This document shows positions 36,240-47,060 of a DNA stretch of 64,000 bases, piece by piece. Numbering within the stretch: position 1 is the stretch's first letter; each line of letters starts with the position of its first letter. Origin of the DNA: Styela clava. Lineage: Eukaryota; Chordata; Ascidiacea; Stolidobranchia; Styelidae. Location of the stretch: NCBI RefSeq assembly GCF_964204865.1, contig NC_135261.1, positions 6,696,001 through 6,760,000 on the forward strand, given 5' to 3'. The notes under the pieces are model-generated. The model was not told where the DNA came from. It saw nothing but the letters and a program-made list of their open reading frames with translations, and did no database searches. Position numbers and translations under genes: made by a program.

Positions 36240-36600
36240 TCAATACAATTAAGAGTGTCCAGAAAATTCGCCGCAGGAAATTTCGACATAGGGTATTTCG
36301 TCGCAGGAAAACTCGCCTCAGGAAATTTCAATATAGGGTATTTCGTCGCAGGAAATTTCGCCACATAGAAAATTCGCCGTATGAAAAATCGCCACAAGAG
36401 CATTTTGCTGTAAAACAAGTATTTGTGATAAAAATAGTTAGGTTTCTAGGGTATGCTCTTAAATAACGAATATTTAAAAAAAAAAGGTTCATTCAAAAAC
36501 CTAACTGTTTTTATCACAAATACTTGTTTTACAGCAAAATGCTCTTGTGGCGATTTTTCATGTGGCGATGTTTTTTATGCGGCGAATTTTTCTAGAACCA
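36240..36600. mobile_element. Palindromic element with iterated GCGAAATTTCC units
   Basis: Two arms of about 75 bases (near 36372-36446 and 36494-36567) are near-perfect inverted repeats around a short A-rich loop; shared text includes CACAAGAGCATTTTGCTGTAAAACAAGTATTTGTGATAAA. The outer left side holds at least five copies of a 12- to 14-base unit close to GCAGGAAATTTCG / GGGTATTTCGTCG. There is no coding capacity; repeat-rich fold-back DNA transposons have this form. Confidence 0.75.
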
Positions 36601-36742
36601 CAATAAAGTATTTCGATGATCGGCCTTGGCAGTAAAAATGGGAGAAACACATATTTGTGATATTACATTTTTAATCTAACACACTCTCTCTATTAAACGA
36701 CCATTTTACCATAGATACAAATGCAAAATCATTCTATGTTAC

Positions 36743-38968
36743 TCACAGCATATCAAAGACGCAACCTAAACATTCTCCGATGACATCTCCAATCAACCCA
36801 CATTCAATGTCATCACAACTGTTTATTCCGCAGCAGTTACTCCCTTCGTGATCATCCGCTCGAGGAGAACTCGAGTATGTAGAATCAGTGGAAGCTGGAA
36901 AAAGGTCAGTAAATAGTGAACAACATGATATACAAATAAAAAAATATATAATTTGTGATATCCATTTACAATCTATTGATATTTCATAGTTTACATTCAA
37001 CGATGAATCCACGGACGTTTGGTATCGGCGTTAATAGTTAATCGTTTCAGTTTCATGATACAAACAAATACGCATTCAGGGAAAACAAGACTCTCACTAT
37101 TGCAATATACCTAATTCATCATATAATATACACTAACGGAAACTAATTTTCTTCAGTTTAATACGATAATAAATAAATGAATTATCTATTCATACCTGAA
37201 GTACAAGAGACTGAGAGGTCGTCATTTTCGTCTATTGAAAATAAAACTGTTTTAACAATATTAAAACACATTGTTGAAAGTTACTGTATGTTAAATGTAT
37301 GTATCTCAAATCCTAAAATAGTTAGAGCGTCTTACTTCATTCAAAAAAATATTATTGGAAAACATTAATGGAAATAAGAATTACCAAACGGCACTGGAGT
37401 TAACAGAATCAACACTACTAATTTTTATTGATAAATACTTTTTACGTTTGTTTCATTTTCTTATCACAAACATAGACAATTGCATTTAGTTCTATAACTT
37501 TTGAGGTTTTATTTGCTTCGTCGAATTTTAGTTTTCTTCAATTTATTTTGTATATATTTATTTACCTTTCTTCATTTAGTCAAGTGATGGAGTTACAAAA
37601 CAAATTGATTACTTCCGTAGTATTGTACCAGGTTAGGGTTAGGCCATAATTTCATTACGAATTTCCTTAATTTAGTTCTATTACGAGTTTGGTAACTGTT
37701 TCTGTTAGTCAAGTGAAAACCCATAGCCTCATAGGCTTCAGTCCGTTTACACAACTTGAAGTAAAGTGGGCAAACAAAATTAGTTACCTCCATATTGGTA
37801 CACACACTTCTGTAACGCAACGAATTGTATAAACCGTATGTGGAAATTTTCGAGCAAACATTAGGTCGCAGTATACTCACCAGACTTCTTCTCGCGAATT
37901 TCGCAGACTTATTGGCTACATCAAGCATTTTCACAAAGAAAACAATGCTAATTATGCAACGTAGAACAATTATATTTCTGTTCAGCTGTACCATTTTAGG
38001 TGCGAAATACCCCGTTTGTTTCGTGGTAATGAACTTTTTTAGTTTATAATTAGTTTCCCGTGTTCATAGTCAGAATAAAAAGTAAGTATTTCAAGGCCAG
38101 GATTCGAAACACTAGTTATAGGAACATAAAAATGTGCAAAACGTCTTACCTGTAGTCACTGAATATTTCGTTGCACTTATGGCAGTTTGTTGCAGTGTCT
38201 GACTGAACAAATGGGGGTTTCTTTTCCAAAAAGCCTCAAAAAATTTGCAATCAAGATAATACATTTGCGCCGTTCAGTCTATATGGTTATTTGATAATTT
38301 GGTGATTTATTGCATATTTTCTTTAGAATGCTGCTCATTTCTCATTTTTACAGAAAAGTTAATGATTTACCCATTTCTTTGCCCGGAAATAATGCTAATT
38401 ATACATATTGTTTTGGCCTTAGGTAAAACGTCCTCAAATTCGATAGTAAATCGTTAATCTGAAGTGAAAATAGTCAAGACTTAAATAAAACTGCGGGGAT
38501 TTATACAAAAACATATAAACTTCCCATTACTCTTAAAAGCAACAGTTACTGTGAACAGTTTTACTTAGCGCATTGGGAGTCTAAGTCGGGGTTCAGTATA
38601 CTAATTGAAGTCGGGGCGGAAATAGTTTTAAACCTAAAATTTTGACCTTCGAGGGTAATATAGACAATTTAAATTAATCTAAAAGAATCAAAAAGAATAA
38701 AGTTTGCTGAACTTTTTAAAATTTAACGAATTTAAGCTTCCGTGTTCTGAGGTATTCACTATCAAAATTTGTTATTCTCGGAGTTGAATCCGGAGTCATG
38801 ATTTTCACAACCCGGGGTCGAGTGTCTGGATGTTTATAATTTTTTCCTGGCTGGCAGTCTGTTCTGAGTTCGCTTTGCTCATCTATGAACAATTAAAAAT
38901 GATATCACAAAATTAAATCTATTTAAAAGCTTACCTGGCAGGATTGTCATTTGTGGTGTGACCTTCAT
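36743..38968 (-). pseudogene. Double FYVE-like zinc-finger gene, copy D (internal exons lost)
   Basis: Inverted relative of copy C. Recognisable exons: 38968-38935 (MKVTPQMTILP, shared with C), 38234-38150 (KKPPFVQSDTATNCHKCNEI), 37231-37196 (ENDDLSVSCTS) and 36894-36743 (STDSTYSSSPRADD ... GSNCC ... CDDIECGLIGDVIGECLGC). The exons for the second half of finger 1 and the first half of finger 2 are absent between 38150 and 37950. The exon for the second half of finger 2 survives only as a remnant ending at 37881 (AAGTCTG|GTGAGT, as in C), with a lost T and an in-frame stop in the frame set by its donor. A MITE sits at 37608-37815. No functional zinc finger can be encoded. Confidence 0.75.
37608..37815. 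mobile_element. MITE family 1
   Basis: Carries ACTTCCGTAGTATTGTACCAGG, TAGTTCTATTACGAGTTTGG, AGGCTTCAGTCCGTTTACACA and AGTTACCTCCATATTGGTACACAC at its ends. It lies within zinc-finger pseudogene D. Confidence 0.75.
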
Positions 38969-39587
38969 TTTTTATAATATACAAGTTATGTACTTTCAAA
39001 AAGTCTTTTTAATCAAACGCAATCAATTGTTGATTAAAGTAATGATTAACGTTTTTTAGTAAAAAAAGTATTGTTAGCATCCAAAACTTGTCATTGCCCT
39101 TCCAGTATGGAATTGCATGTCGAATTTGTATACAAACTGTTTTTATTCTGACTGACATATGCCAGGAATATCGACTGGCTAGTCAGTAATAGCTGCTAAT
39201 GAAAGGTCTTTCTACCTGCTTTACTTTAGACCCCCGCACACACGTCTTTCTAATTTTTCGCTCGGTGTCAAAATAACATGTTGAAATATAACTCAACGTT
39301 TACTATTCATATATATCTAACATTCTGCTCTCTATAAGTTATACTAATATAGACATAATACATGTACGTCCACAAATGTTTGTTACGGCACTTGTATTTG
39401 TGCGTTGAAGTTGAATGTCAATATAAGACAATAGTAACCATGACAATACAAACAATCTCATCGTGCATTGTTTATCAAACTCGATGCAAACGTAGCACTA
39501 AGTAAACTTCATGCTACAAGCCAGAGAATTGCAATAATTTGAAGTTTTAACTATCACTAAAAATATTTTGAAAAGTATAGCACAGTA

Positions 39588-39785
39588 TTAGGCGCTACAG
39601 AAGTTATGTGTACCAATATGGGGGTAACTAATTTTGTTCGCCCACTTTACATCAAGTTGTGTAAAGGGATGGGCAGGCCTACTTGTCTAACACAGACAAT
39701 CCCCGAACTCGTAATAGAACTAAAATGAGGACAATTGTCATAAAATTATGGCCCTAATCGGTACACATCTTGTTGAAGTTTGATG
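39588..39785. mobile_element. MITE family 1
   Basis: Starts GGCGCTACAGAAGTTATGTG and contains TTTTGTTCGCCCACTTTACATCAAG and GAACTCGTAATAGAACTAAAATG; it ends near GGTACACATCTTGTTGAAG. Inserted in block C' and absent at the matching place in block C. Confidence 0.75.
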
Positions 39786-40810
39786 GAATATTAAACGCAA
39801 ATTTCTAAACCTCGAAATAATTTGTTGTAAAGAGTACGGTTATATTATTCACCATACTCGTGTTGAACTCTGATACTGGATCAATATTTGCAATAGCAAA
39901 CAATGAGGATGATAAGTTTGCAAGAGTATTCACGTTGCGTAACTTTCACCTTGCTTCCCATATATACACTTTCCTTGCATAAAACTCCTTATATGTGCAT
40001 ACTTGATAGTACAATACACTTGATTCAATTATATATTTAGCCAAGACTGGCAATCTCATAGATTGAGTTATACATTTAGGTATGAGTAGTCTTAATTTCA
40101 TATGAAATGCTTTTACCACATTTTATTTTTAAATGATATAATTGAAACAGTTGAATATGATAAAAATACAGTACAGTCATACGATACAGTCAGAATAACA
40201 TCAAATACCAACCCAGGGTGTGACATAAAGACGAGTGAAATATAAGAAATGAGGTGGGGATATTGGGTAATGTATGGATGGATATAAAACGGGTTTCTAT
40301 ACTGAAAAAAAATGCTCTTTTTGTAAATTGTTTACTACTTAATTAGATTTGAAGCACCGCGCTTATAGGTGACTTCAGACAGATTATATGTTTTGGAATG
40401 GGTTACATATAGATAAAACTCCGGAAGCTGCAAATGAGAAGTAGAATAGGGAATTGTATGTTTTCGTATAATTCACACCAAAATTTTCTATTGGCGATTT
40501 TAACAAGATATTCTAAGATTCCTAAATTATGTATAATAGCTTCCGAATTGATATCATATTAATATAACTAAATAAAATAAATAAACATTGAGAGATTGGA
40601 ATAGGAATTAAAATCTGACAAATTCCATTTGACTTTTTTTTGTTATTGTTCCAAACGTGGAGGTTTCATGTGTATTCGTGTTATTTGAAATTGTGATGGA
40701 TATTCAGGTATTTCCAGCCACTTCACTGGCCACAGCCCTGATGTACTGCATTTACAATGTCAAACCACGGTGATATAATATTCGTTTAACACAGTTAGCA
40801 CAGACGGTTT

Positions 40811-43800
40811 TTAGCAATCCAGTAGTTCCAGCCTCATGCTCATGTGAGAGATGTAATCAACTGGATAAATCCTGATATATCTGGCTTCTATTGCTTCCTC
40901 AAAGCGATTTTCAACAGGAGTGTCCCCGTCGCTATTTGCTTCGAAAATCTAAACATAATAATATAAAAGTCATAAGGAATTTTGCAAATCATTTTTTTTT
41001 TTAATTACGAAGTGTAACTTTTGTGAAAAATTTAGTAAATTTTCTCCACTTTCGTAATTAAGTAATTAACAATTTATTGGTTCCGTTATTTTCTTGGCGG
41101 CGGTCCCCGTGTACATACATATTCGCTGTAAAACCATCAGCATATTTATAAGTTCATATGTGTGAGTTGTTTGATTCGACATAGCCTATTAAAAAATGAG
41201 ACTGCTATGGCATACTCTGAGTTAAAAGTAATGTACTTGACTAACTGTTTGAGAATTCTAGGTAAAGTAAATTATTTTGAATCAACGCTGTAACATGCAG
41301 GTTATACCAAGCTAAGAAAATGACGAAAACATACGGTAGATTCGACTTAAATTCAGGTGTTTAAAGAAAACTTTACTTAGATCGTGGAATCGATACACCT
41401 GGCAAACAGCACAATTTATGTTTAGCCGTGCCCCGACGCGTACAGTTAGTGCAACTGAAATCCGCATAAAAATTTTGAGCATTTAAATTACCCTTTCCGA
41501 TCCATTTTCTTGGTATGTCCGCAAAGCCGAGACTGAATTTCCATATTGTACTTTATATGACTTTACAAACTGGCCGCTTCCGTTTCTTCCTTGTGTAACA
41601 ACACCAGTGATTGATCGAGGTTTTTGAAGATCAACTTGCACCCATTCACCAGATCGACCTGACATTGTCACCACGATATGAAAATGTCATTAGTCATTCA
41701 GAAATATAATAGCTTTCATTTTTGTGAATACTATCGGTTTATTTTTCATTGAGTTCAATCACATATGATGTTCATAATGACTGGAAATTTTTTTTTTAAA
41801 TTGCAAGGGCATTTATCATACCATTTATTGTTTGGGACCTCACAGATGTATTAAATGAATTAAAAATATTTGAACAATTACTGATTAAAACAATAAACCT
41901 GGTTAAGATATATATATTGAGAACTGACTTCACAACAAAATTGAATTTGTAAAAGGACTTTATTGACACCATAGAATACCGATTTTACACATAGAGGTAT
42001 TAAAAATTGCACTAGTTCTATGCAATAGTACCATCCGTTTTTTTTATTTTCAATTGGTATTAAACAATATACCAATTGTAATAGGACTTCTTAGATATAC
42101 AGAAAAGTCAGTATGAAAATTTCCAAGTTAGATTTTGATACTTACTCGCCCACGCACACCATGAGATGCGAGAATTGAGCGGTATGTTGACAAGGGGACA
42201 ATGAGGATGTGTAGATGAGGCTGTAATTGAAGATATCGGCACAAGACCTGAAGAGATTCCAACATAACAAACACCTGTTGGAATATATAAGCTTCAATTC
42301 CAATATAATTCACTCACAAATAGTTCAAAACCAGCAAAATTGTTTGAGATTACATTTGAATTAATAAAAAAACAAGATATGGACACAATGGCAAAACTTG
42401 AATTTTACAAAATTAAAATCTTACAAAAACATCCCAAATAAATATATTCCAAAATATTAATAAAATCAAGAATTAAATGAATCGAATATATTCCATTTCC
42501 AATTTATTCAAATATTCGATTCGTTTTTACATCCCTGCTCGTACCTAACTACTACTTTGTGTTGGGAAATACGGATGCATTGAATACAAGTATAAAAAGT
42601 TAATATAATACGCAAAATTAAGGTAACGTTTTCGTTGAAAAAGTAACTCTTAAAAAGTATCAAATCTTTTACACCGGGACCTACCGCTTGTCTGACCACA
42701 AAATCACTGAATTTAACAAAACTTCGAAGCCAAAAGCGAATCCCATAGAGCTCACAGATATTTTCAAAGTAAACAAAAGTAATAGCCTTTAACAACAAGC
42801 TTTAACACTGAAAATTCCAAAGCAATTTGATCTAGTAGTAGTCTCGTACTAGTCTAGAAGAGAAATGTGATTTTTTACAACAACAACATACAAACAAAAG
42901 GACCCATACGTCCATTTAGTGTCTAAAAATGAAAACGTTGTCAGGGACTCTAATATATTTGACACTTTAAAATAATTGATCAAGTCATATGTAATAAATG
43001 CGGGTTCTTTTTCAACAACAACAGCAAAAAATACACGATAGTCACGATTACTTTTTGTTTCTGCGTATTTCTTGCATTGTTGAATCATTTCAAAGGAGTA
43101 ATGTTATACATTACCTTTTACAAGACGTCCAACTCTTTGTAAAATTTCTGCAATCGAACAAAAAATGATTAATTTCAATTTTTACTTAAATATTATATTT
43201 AGAATATATATACAGTATATATACGGTACTCCGAAGTATGTGTACCAAGATGGCGCTCAACCTGAACATAGTATGTGTACCCGGTTAGGGTTGAGATTGT
43301 GCGCCATCTTGGTACACATACTTCTGGAGCGCCGTGTATACAAAAATTCTAGACTAAGTTCTTATTTCTATATTAGGTTCTCATGGAGTTGCCTCATTGC
43401 GTTCTAAGTATAAAACTCCAGAATTCAGCCAATACGCTGGATTTATGGATTGATGTGAATGCCACACAATTAGTTATATACTTGATTAAATTCAAGTATT
43501 GTGAAGTTTGACTCAACTCAGAAGTATATACCTTACCTTCTTGTCTGCTTAATTGCTGTTTTAGCCTTTCTACCTCACTCAGGTCACATACGCAAGCACC
43601 CGCGTCTCCTTTTAAACCTTTTGGCCCACGGTCTCCAGGAGGTCCCAAAGGACCTCGCTTACCTGGCCTAGACTCGCAATTGTTGCACCCAACTGGGGCT
43701 AACTGGCCCATACTTCTTTTCGCTTGGCCCCCGACCAACTGTCGCATTACGGACATGCACGCCTCATCGTTAGTCGCAAAGCAAGATGACAATGTTAGGC

Positions 43801-43837
43801 AGAGAAATACAAACGTTCCCATCCAAATAGACCTCAT
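40811..43837 (-). CDS. Secreted collagen-like protein with F5/8 type C domain, E1
   Basis: Complete five-exon gene, 255 residues. Exons on the minus strand: 43837-43537, 43115-43147 (33 bases), 42274-42146, 41658-41492, 40948-40811; all GT-AG, lengths sum to 768. Signal peptide MRSIWMGTFVFLCLTLSSC; a Cys-containing N-terminus (GCNNCES); a collagen run RPGKRGPLGPPGDRGPKGLK; ACVCDLS; a short coiled coil (EVERLKQQLSRQE plus EILQRVGRLVK); then an F5/8C domain (CYVGISSGLVPISSITASS ... SWCAW, GEWVQVDLQKPRSITGVVTQ, ARYIRIYPVDYISHMSMRLE, LLDC). The two terminal Cys expected of F5/8C are present. The order collagen-coiled coil-lectin recalls ficolin-like oligomers, with F5/8C replacing fibrinogen. Expected role: an extracellular glycan- or lipid-binding oligomer, perhaps in immunity or matrix (inference). 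The neighbour E2 is its tandem duplicate. Confidence 0.93.
42620..42920. repeat. Dispersed repeat family 2, intronic copy in E1
   Basis: Family 2 landmarks (AAGCAATTTGATCTAGTAG, AACAAAAGGACCCATACGTCCA) lie in the second intron of E1. The same intron of E2 carries it too (48820-49170), so it predates the tandem duplication. Confidence 0.6.
43226..43334. mobile_element. MITE family 1, short form
   Basis: GGTACTCCGAAGTATGTGTACCAAGATGGCGC is inverted at GCGCCATCTTGGTACACATACTTCTGGAGCGCC. Flanks ATATATAC and GTGTATAC are a probable, slightly diverged 8-base duplication. It sits in the first intron of E1 and is absent from the matching intron of E2, so it inserted after the duplication. Confidence 0.8.
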
Positions 43838-43999
43838 TTTAAAGTAAAATCTTACAGACGGAAAAGAAATAATTTATGTTATTGTGCGCATTTTTCTATT
43901 TGCACAAGATTCGATATGTGTCTTAGTAATTGCGGGATGCATACAAATCATAGTTCTGAGGGAAGAAGCAGCTCGAATGCAAAAAGCTTGAACCAACGA

Positions 44000-45205
44000 A
44001 CGTTATCCATCTGAAAGCAAATTTTGTGACTAGCCATCAAACAAGACCTATTATCAACTCTGTAATGAATCTAGGTTGACAAATATATAAAGGTTTTATT
44101 TGAATTGAAATAACGCAGAAAAAAATAGCTTCTTGAAACAGACACCAACTCTCTTCTACCATCTACCCAACTAAAACGGAAAAAAGCGATTCGTGGAAAT
44201 AGGTTATTGTGCTATGGCGAACTCAATTTATGTCGAACACTTATGCAACATATTTTTTATCACTTTGAGGCATAAATAATGAACTACGCGGTTTATTTGC
44301 TCATTTATTAGAATTTTTTGTTTACCAAATCATTAATATGCCATTCAACGATGTGAAATTGCCCGTGGGCATTTACAAGTACAAGACAACAAACTTTTAT
44401 TTGACAATTTATATGGTTCTGATAACTGTCTATATTGAGAAGAATGTTTAATGAACAAAAATACTGACCGAAAAAATGAGTAACTGGCTCAAAATGTTTG
44501 TATTGGAATAGGAACTGGGTTATCACCTCCTGGGTGTTCGAACTACGATATACCAAGCACATGCGTCTATATTTATTGCAATAGAAATAAAATATATTTG
44601 AAAATCCAAAACATACGCACGTTACCAAAATGGTGCTAAGTTTTTAAGCGTCATATCTATCGTCATATCAGTTTTTTGTTTCATTTTTAGAGCGCTTATT
44701 CCCTTCTTTGGTCCTGAACAAAACCCTCTCTAGCAGTAACTGATACTGTTTCTGTCAAAACCTCAAATGGTACTTTGTGAAGTAGCCCATTACACTCGTT
44801 GCATAGACCCTTACTTTTGATACATATTAAAGCTTTAAAATATAGTACCGTACCGTAATTGTGTATATCTGTGAAACCAGTTCATTTCGTCTTTTAATTA
44901 GGAATTTTCATGCATAAATTCATAACTCCCATACTGCACTGTAGTCTCAGCTTTTTAATTCTGCCTGTTAAGGACTACTTCAATACGTCAAACAACTCAT
45001 TCAAGTCAAATGTATGCACGTAGCTTGGTGTCAGCAATCCCCTTTACATCGCTTATTAGACGCAAGTAATAATCGTTTCCGATTGTTTTGTTTCCAAAAA
45101 CTTGAACAGTGGGCAGTACGCATTGATGTTGATGGAAACGATAAAGAAGTATTGAGCATTATAATATAGCGATTTACAAGTGCTTACAACGATTGATGCT
45201 CATTT
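44000..45205. other. Upstream flank of E1
   Basis: Non-coding as far as I can see. It is conserved in the E2 upstream flank (about 50060-51850), which makes it a candidate shared regulatory region. An open frame at 44308-44628 is not preserved in the E2 flank, so I do not call it a gene. Confidence 0.5.
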
Positions 45206-45209
45206 TTTT

Positions 45210-45322
45210 GGAGCTCCCCTAGTATGTGTACCAAGATGGCACACAACCTGATAACCCTAACCTGGTACACATACTATGTTCAGGTTGTGCGCCATCTTGG
45301 TACACATACTACAGGAGCACCC
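45210..45322. mobile_element. MITE family 1, short form, perfect 8-base target duplication
   Basis: Flanked by ATTTTTTT at 45202-45209 and 45323-45330. Ends GGAGCTCCCCTAGTATG and CATACTACAGGAGCACCC are inverted; AAGATGGC is near each end. Confidence 0.82.
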
Positions 45323-46136
45323 ATTTTTTTGATGTCTATTTTATTTGCTTTCGGAAGCAATTCAAAGATTTAAAACTTTTTGTATACCACGAGATGATAA
45401 AATGTATCAATGATGATCAAAAATGTACCTATCTACTGTGGTCTACATGGTATAAAGGCGTTTCGGCCCCCGCAAGATCGAGTGCAAAATACCGTTATCA
45501 ATATTGCGCGAGACTCCATCTCCGTGATTGCATATTTCGCCACTGAAGGTATGAAAAAATATTTCGTTGCTTTATCCTTATGATGTCATTGACGGCTAGT
45601 CCGAAGCGTCCATAGGCCGAAACGTCTGCAAACCCAGTTGTTCTCAAACTTTTAAACCGCGCAATCTTTTTAAAATTTGTAAAGTCTAAGAATAAGCTAG
45701 CTAACAATAAGCTACAAATAACAGATAGCAAGGTAGTAAGTAAGTCTTTTTTATTCAAAAAACGTTGAAAATACGTGGCTGAGACGTAAATCATGAAAAG
45801 TTTTGAAATGTAATGTTTTTCAAATGTTTTCAAATGGTTATAATGACAGTTTAGAATCTCGGGTAGTGAAGGGTTGAATTGTCCATTCATTCTATCACGA
45901 AAAATAATTAGTTCGTTCGTTTAAAATGATCCTTCTGTAATCTCTGCAACTCAACAACAAATTCAAACACACAGCCGCAAAATTTATTACTTCAATATTG
46001 TTATATGAGTCGTGAAAAATTCAAAACGTTGTTGCCTTTTCCGGATTTTTTTATTTTATTTTTTTTGTGGACCATAGCGCGGCCATCCTTCAATCTCATC
46101 CACTTCAACAGATATACTATTTTCTAGGAACATTAG

Positions 46137-46254
46137 AAGGCGCTCGCGTGATATGTGCACCAAGATAGCGCACAGGCTGAACCCTAACTTGACACACATA
46201 CTATATCCAGGTTGTGCGCCATCTTGGTGGTGCACATACTACGGGAGCACCTAT
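46137..46254. mobile_element. MITE family 1, short form
   Basis: AAGGCGCTCGCGTGATATGTGCACCAAGATAGCGCACA is inverted at TGTGCGCCATCTTGGTGGTGCACATACTACGGGAGCACC. No clear target duplication. Confidence 0.72.
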
Positions 46255-46272
46255 TAGAACGATGGAATAAAT

Positions 46273-46582
46273 CAGTGGTCCTTAAACGGTGGGGCGCGCC
46301 GCACAAGATAGGGTAGAAGATTTTTAAGCTGGCGTGAAGCTAATTAAAAATAAAAATATTTGTTAGATTTGAACTGCCCGCCTCATTTTGGATATTAACA
46401 TTTTTTTATTTTTGATATTCACGTTCCATCCACGTATTTTCAAAGTGTTTTTGAATAAAATATACTTTCGCTGTACTATCTCCTATTTGTAGCTTATATT
46501 TAGCTCGTTATTTTTGAGTCAGAGCGCGAAACTTGACAAATTCAAGAAAGGGGGCGTGGCTTAAAAAGTATGAGAATCACTG
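46273..46582. mobile_element. Non-autonomous hAT element, 310 bases
   Basis: Ends CAGTGGTCCTTAAACGG and ...ACTTTTTAAGCC-type inverse (TATGAGAATCACTG) with GGGGCGCGCC and GGGGGCGTGGC subterminal boxes. Flanking 8-mers GAATAAAT (46265-46272) and AAATAAAT (46583-46590) match at 7 of 8. It lies in the spacer between E1 and E2. Confidence 0.7.
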
Positions 46583-47060
46583 AAATAAATTAACACTCCG
46601 GTGCTTCGGAACTAACCAAGTACGTTGAATATCTTCGTTAGAACCACATTAAAAATGCGGTAGATACGCAACTACATTGTATATTTCAGTTCTTCCAGGG
46701 ATAATAGGAATTTCTTCCGGTATGAGTGGTTACAATAGGTAAACCTGTGGGAATTCGAAAAAAATATGGAAAGTCTTCAAAATCTTCTAATGTTTAGGGC
46801 ACGGAGAGTGAATTGATTGATATTTATTTATATATAAAGCATTTAATTGTAACCGTAAAACACAGTAAATATTTTCTCTTACAGTTAGGATGAAAGCAAA
46901 TACCAATTCAGGGTGTGACATAAAGACAAGTGAAATACAAGGAATGAGATGGGGATATTGAGTTATATATGGATAGATTTGAACAATGTCTCTACTAGAA
47001 AGGAAACTGCTGTTTTAGTAAATTGTTTACTAATTTATTCACGACAGTTTATGTCGGTCG

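Larger units (their letters stand above)
35340..40640 (-). repeat. Inverted duplication block C' (partner of block C)
   Basis: Reverse-complement counterpart of 9305-17050. It carries zinc-finger pseudogene D and ends about 170 bases from the stop codon of collagen-F5/8C gene E1, so the block boundary abuts that gene. Confidence 0.8.

Noticed and set aside
44308-44628. 106-residue minus-strand open frame upstream of E1
   Set aside because: The duplicated flank of E2 (51175-51402) keeps only scattered similarity in a different frame arrangement, with no splice or domain support.
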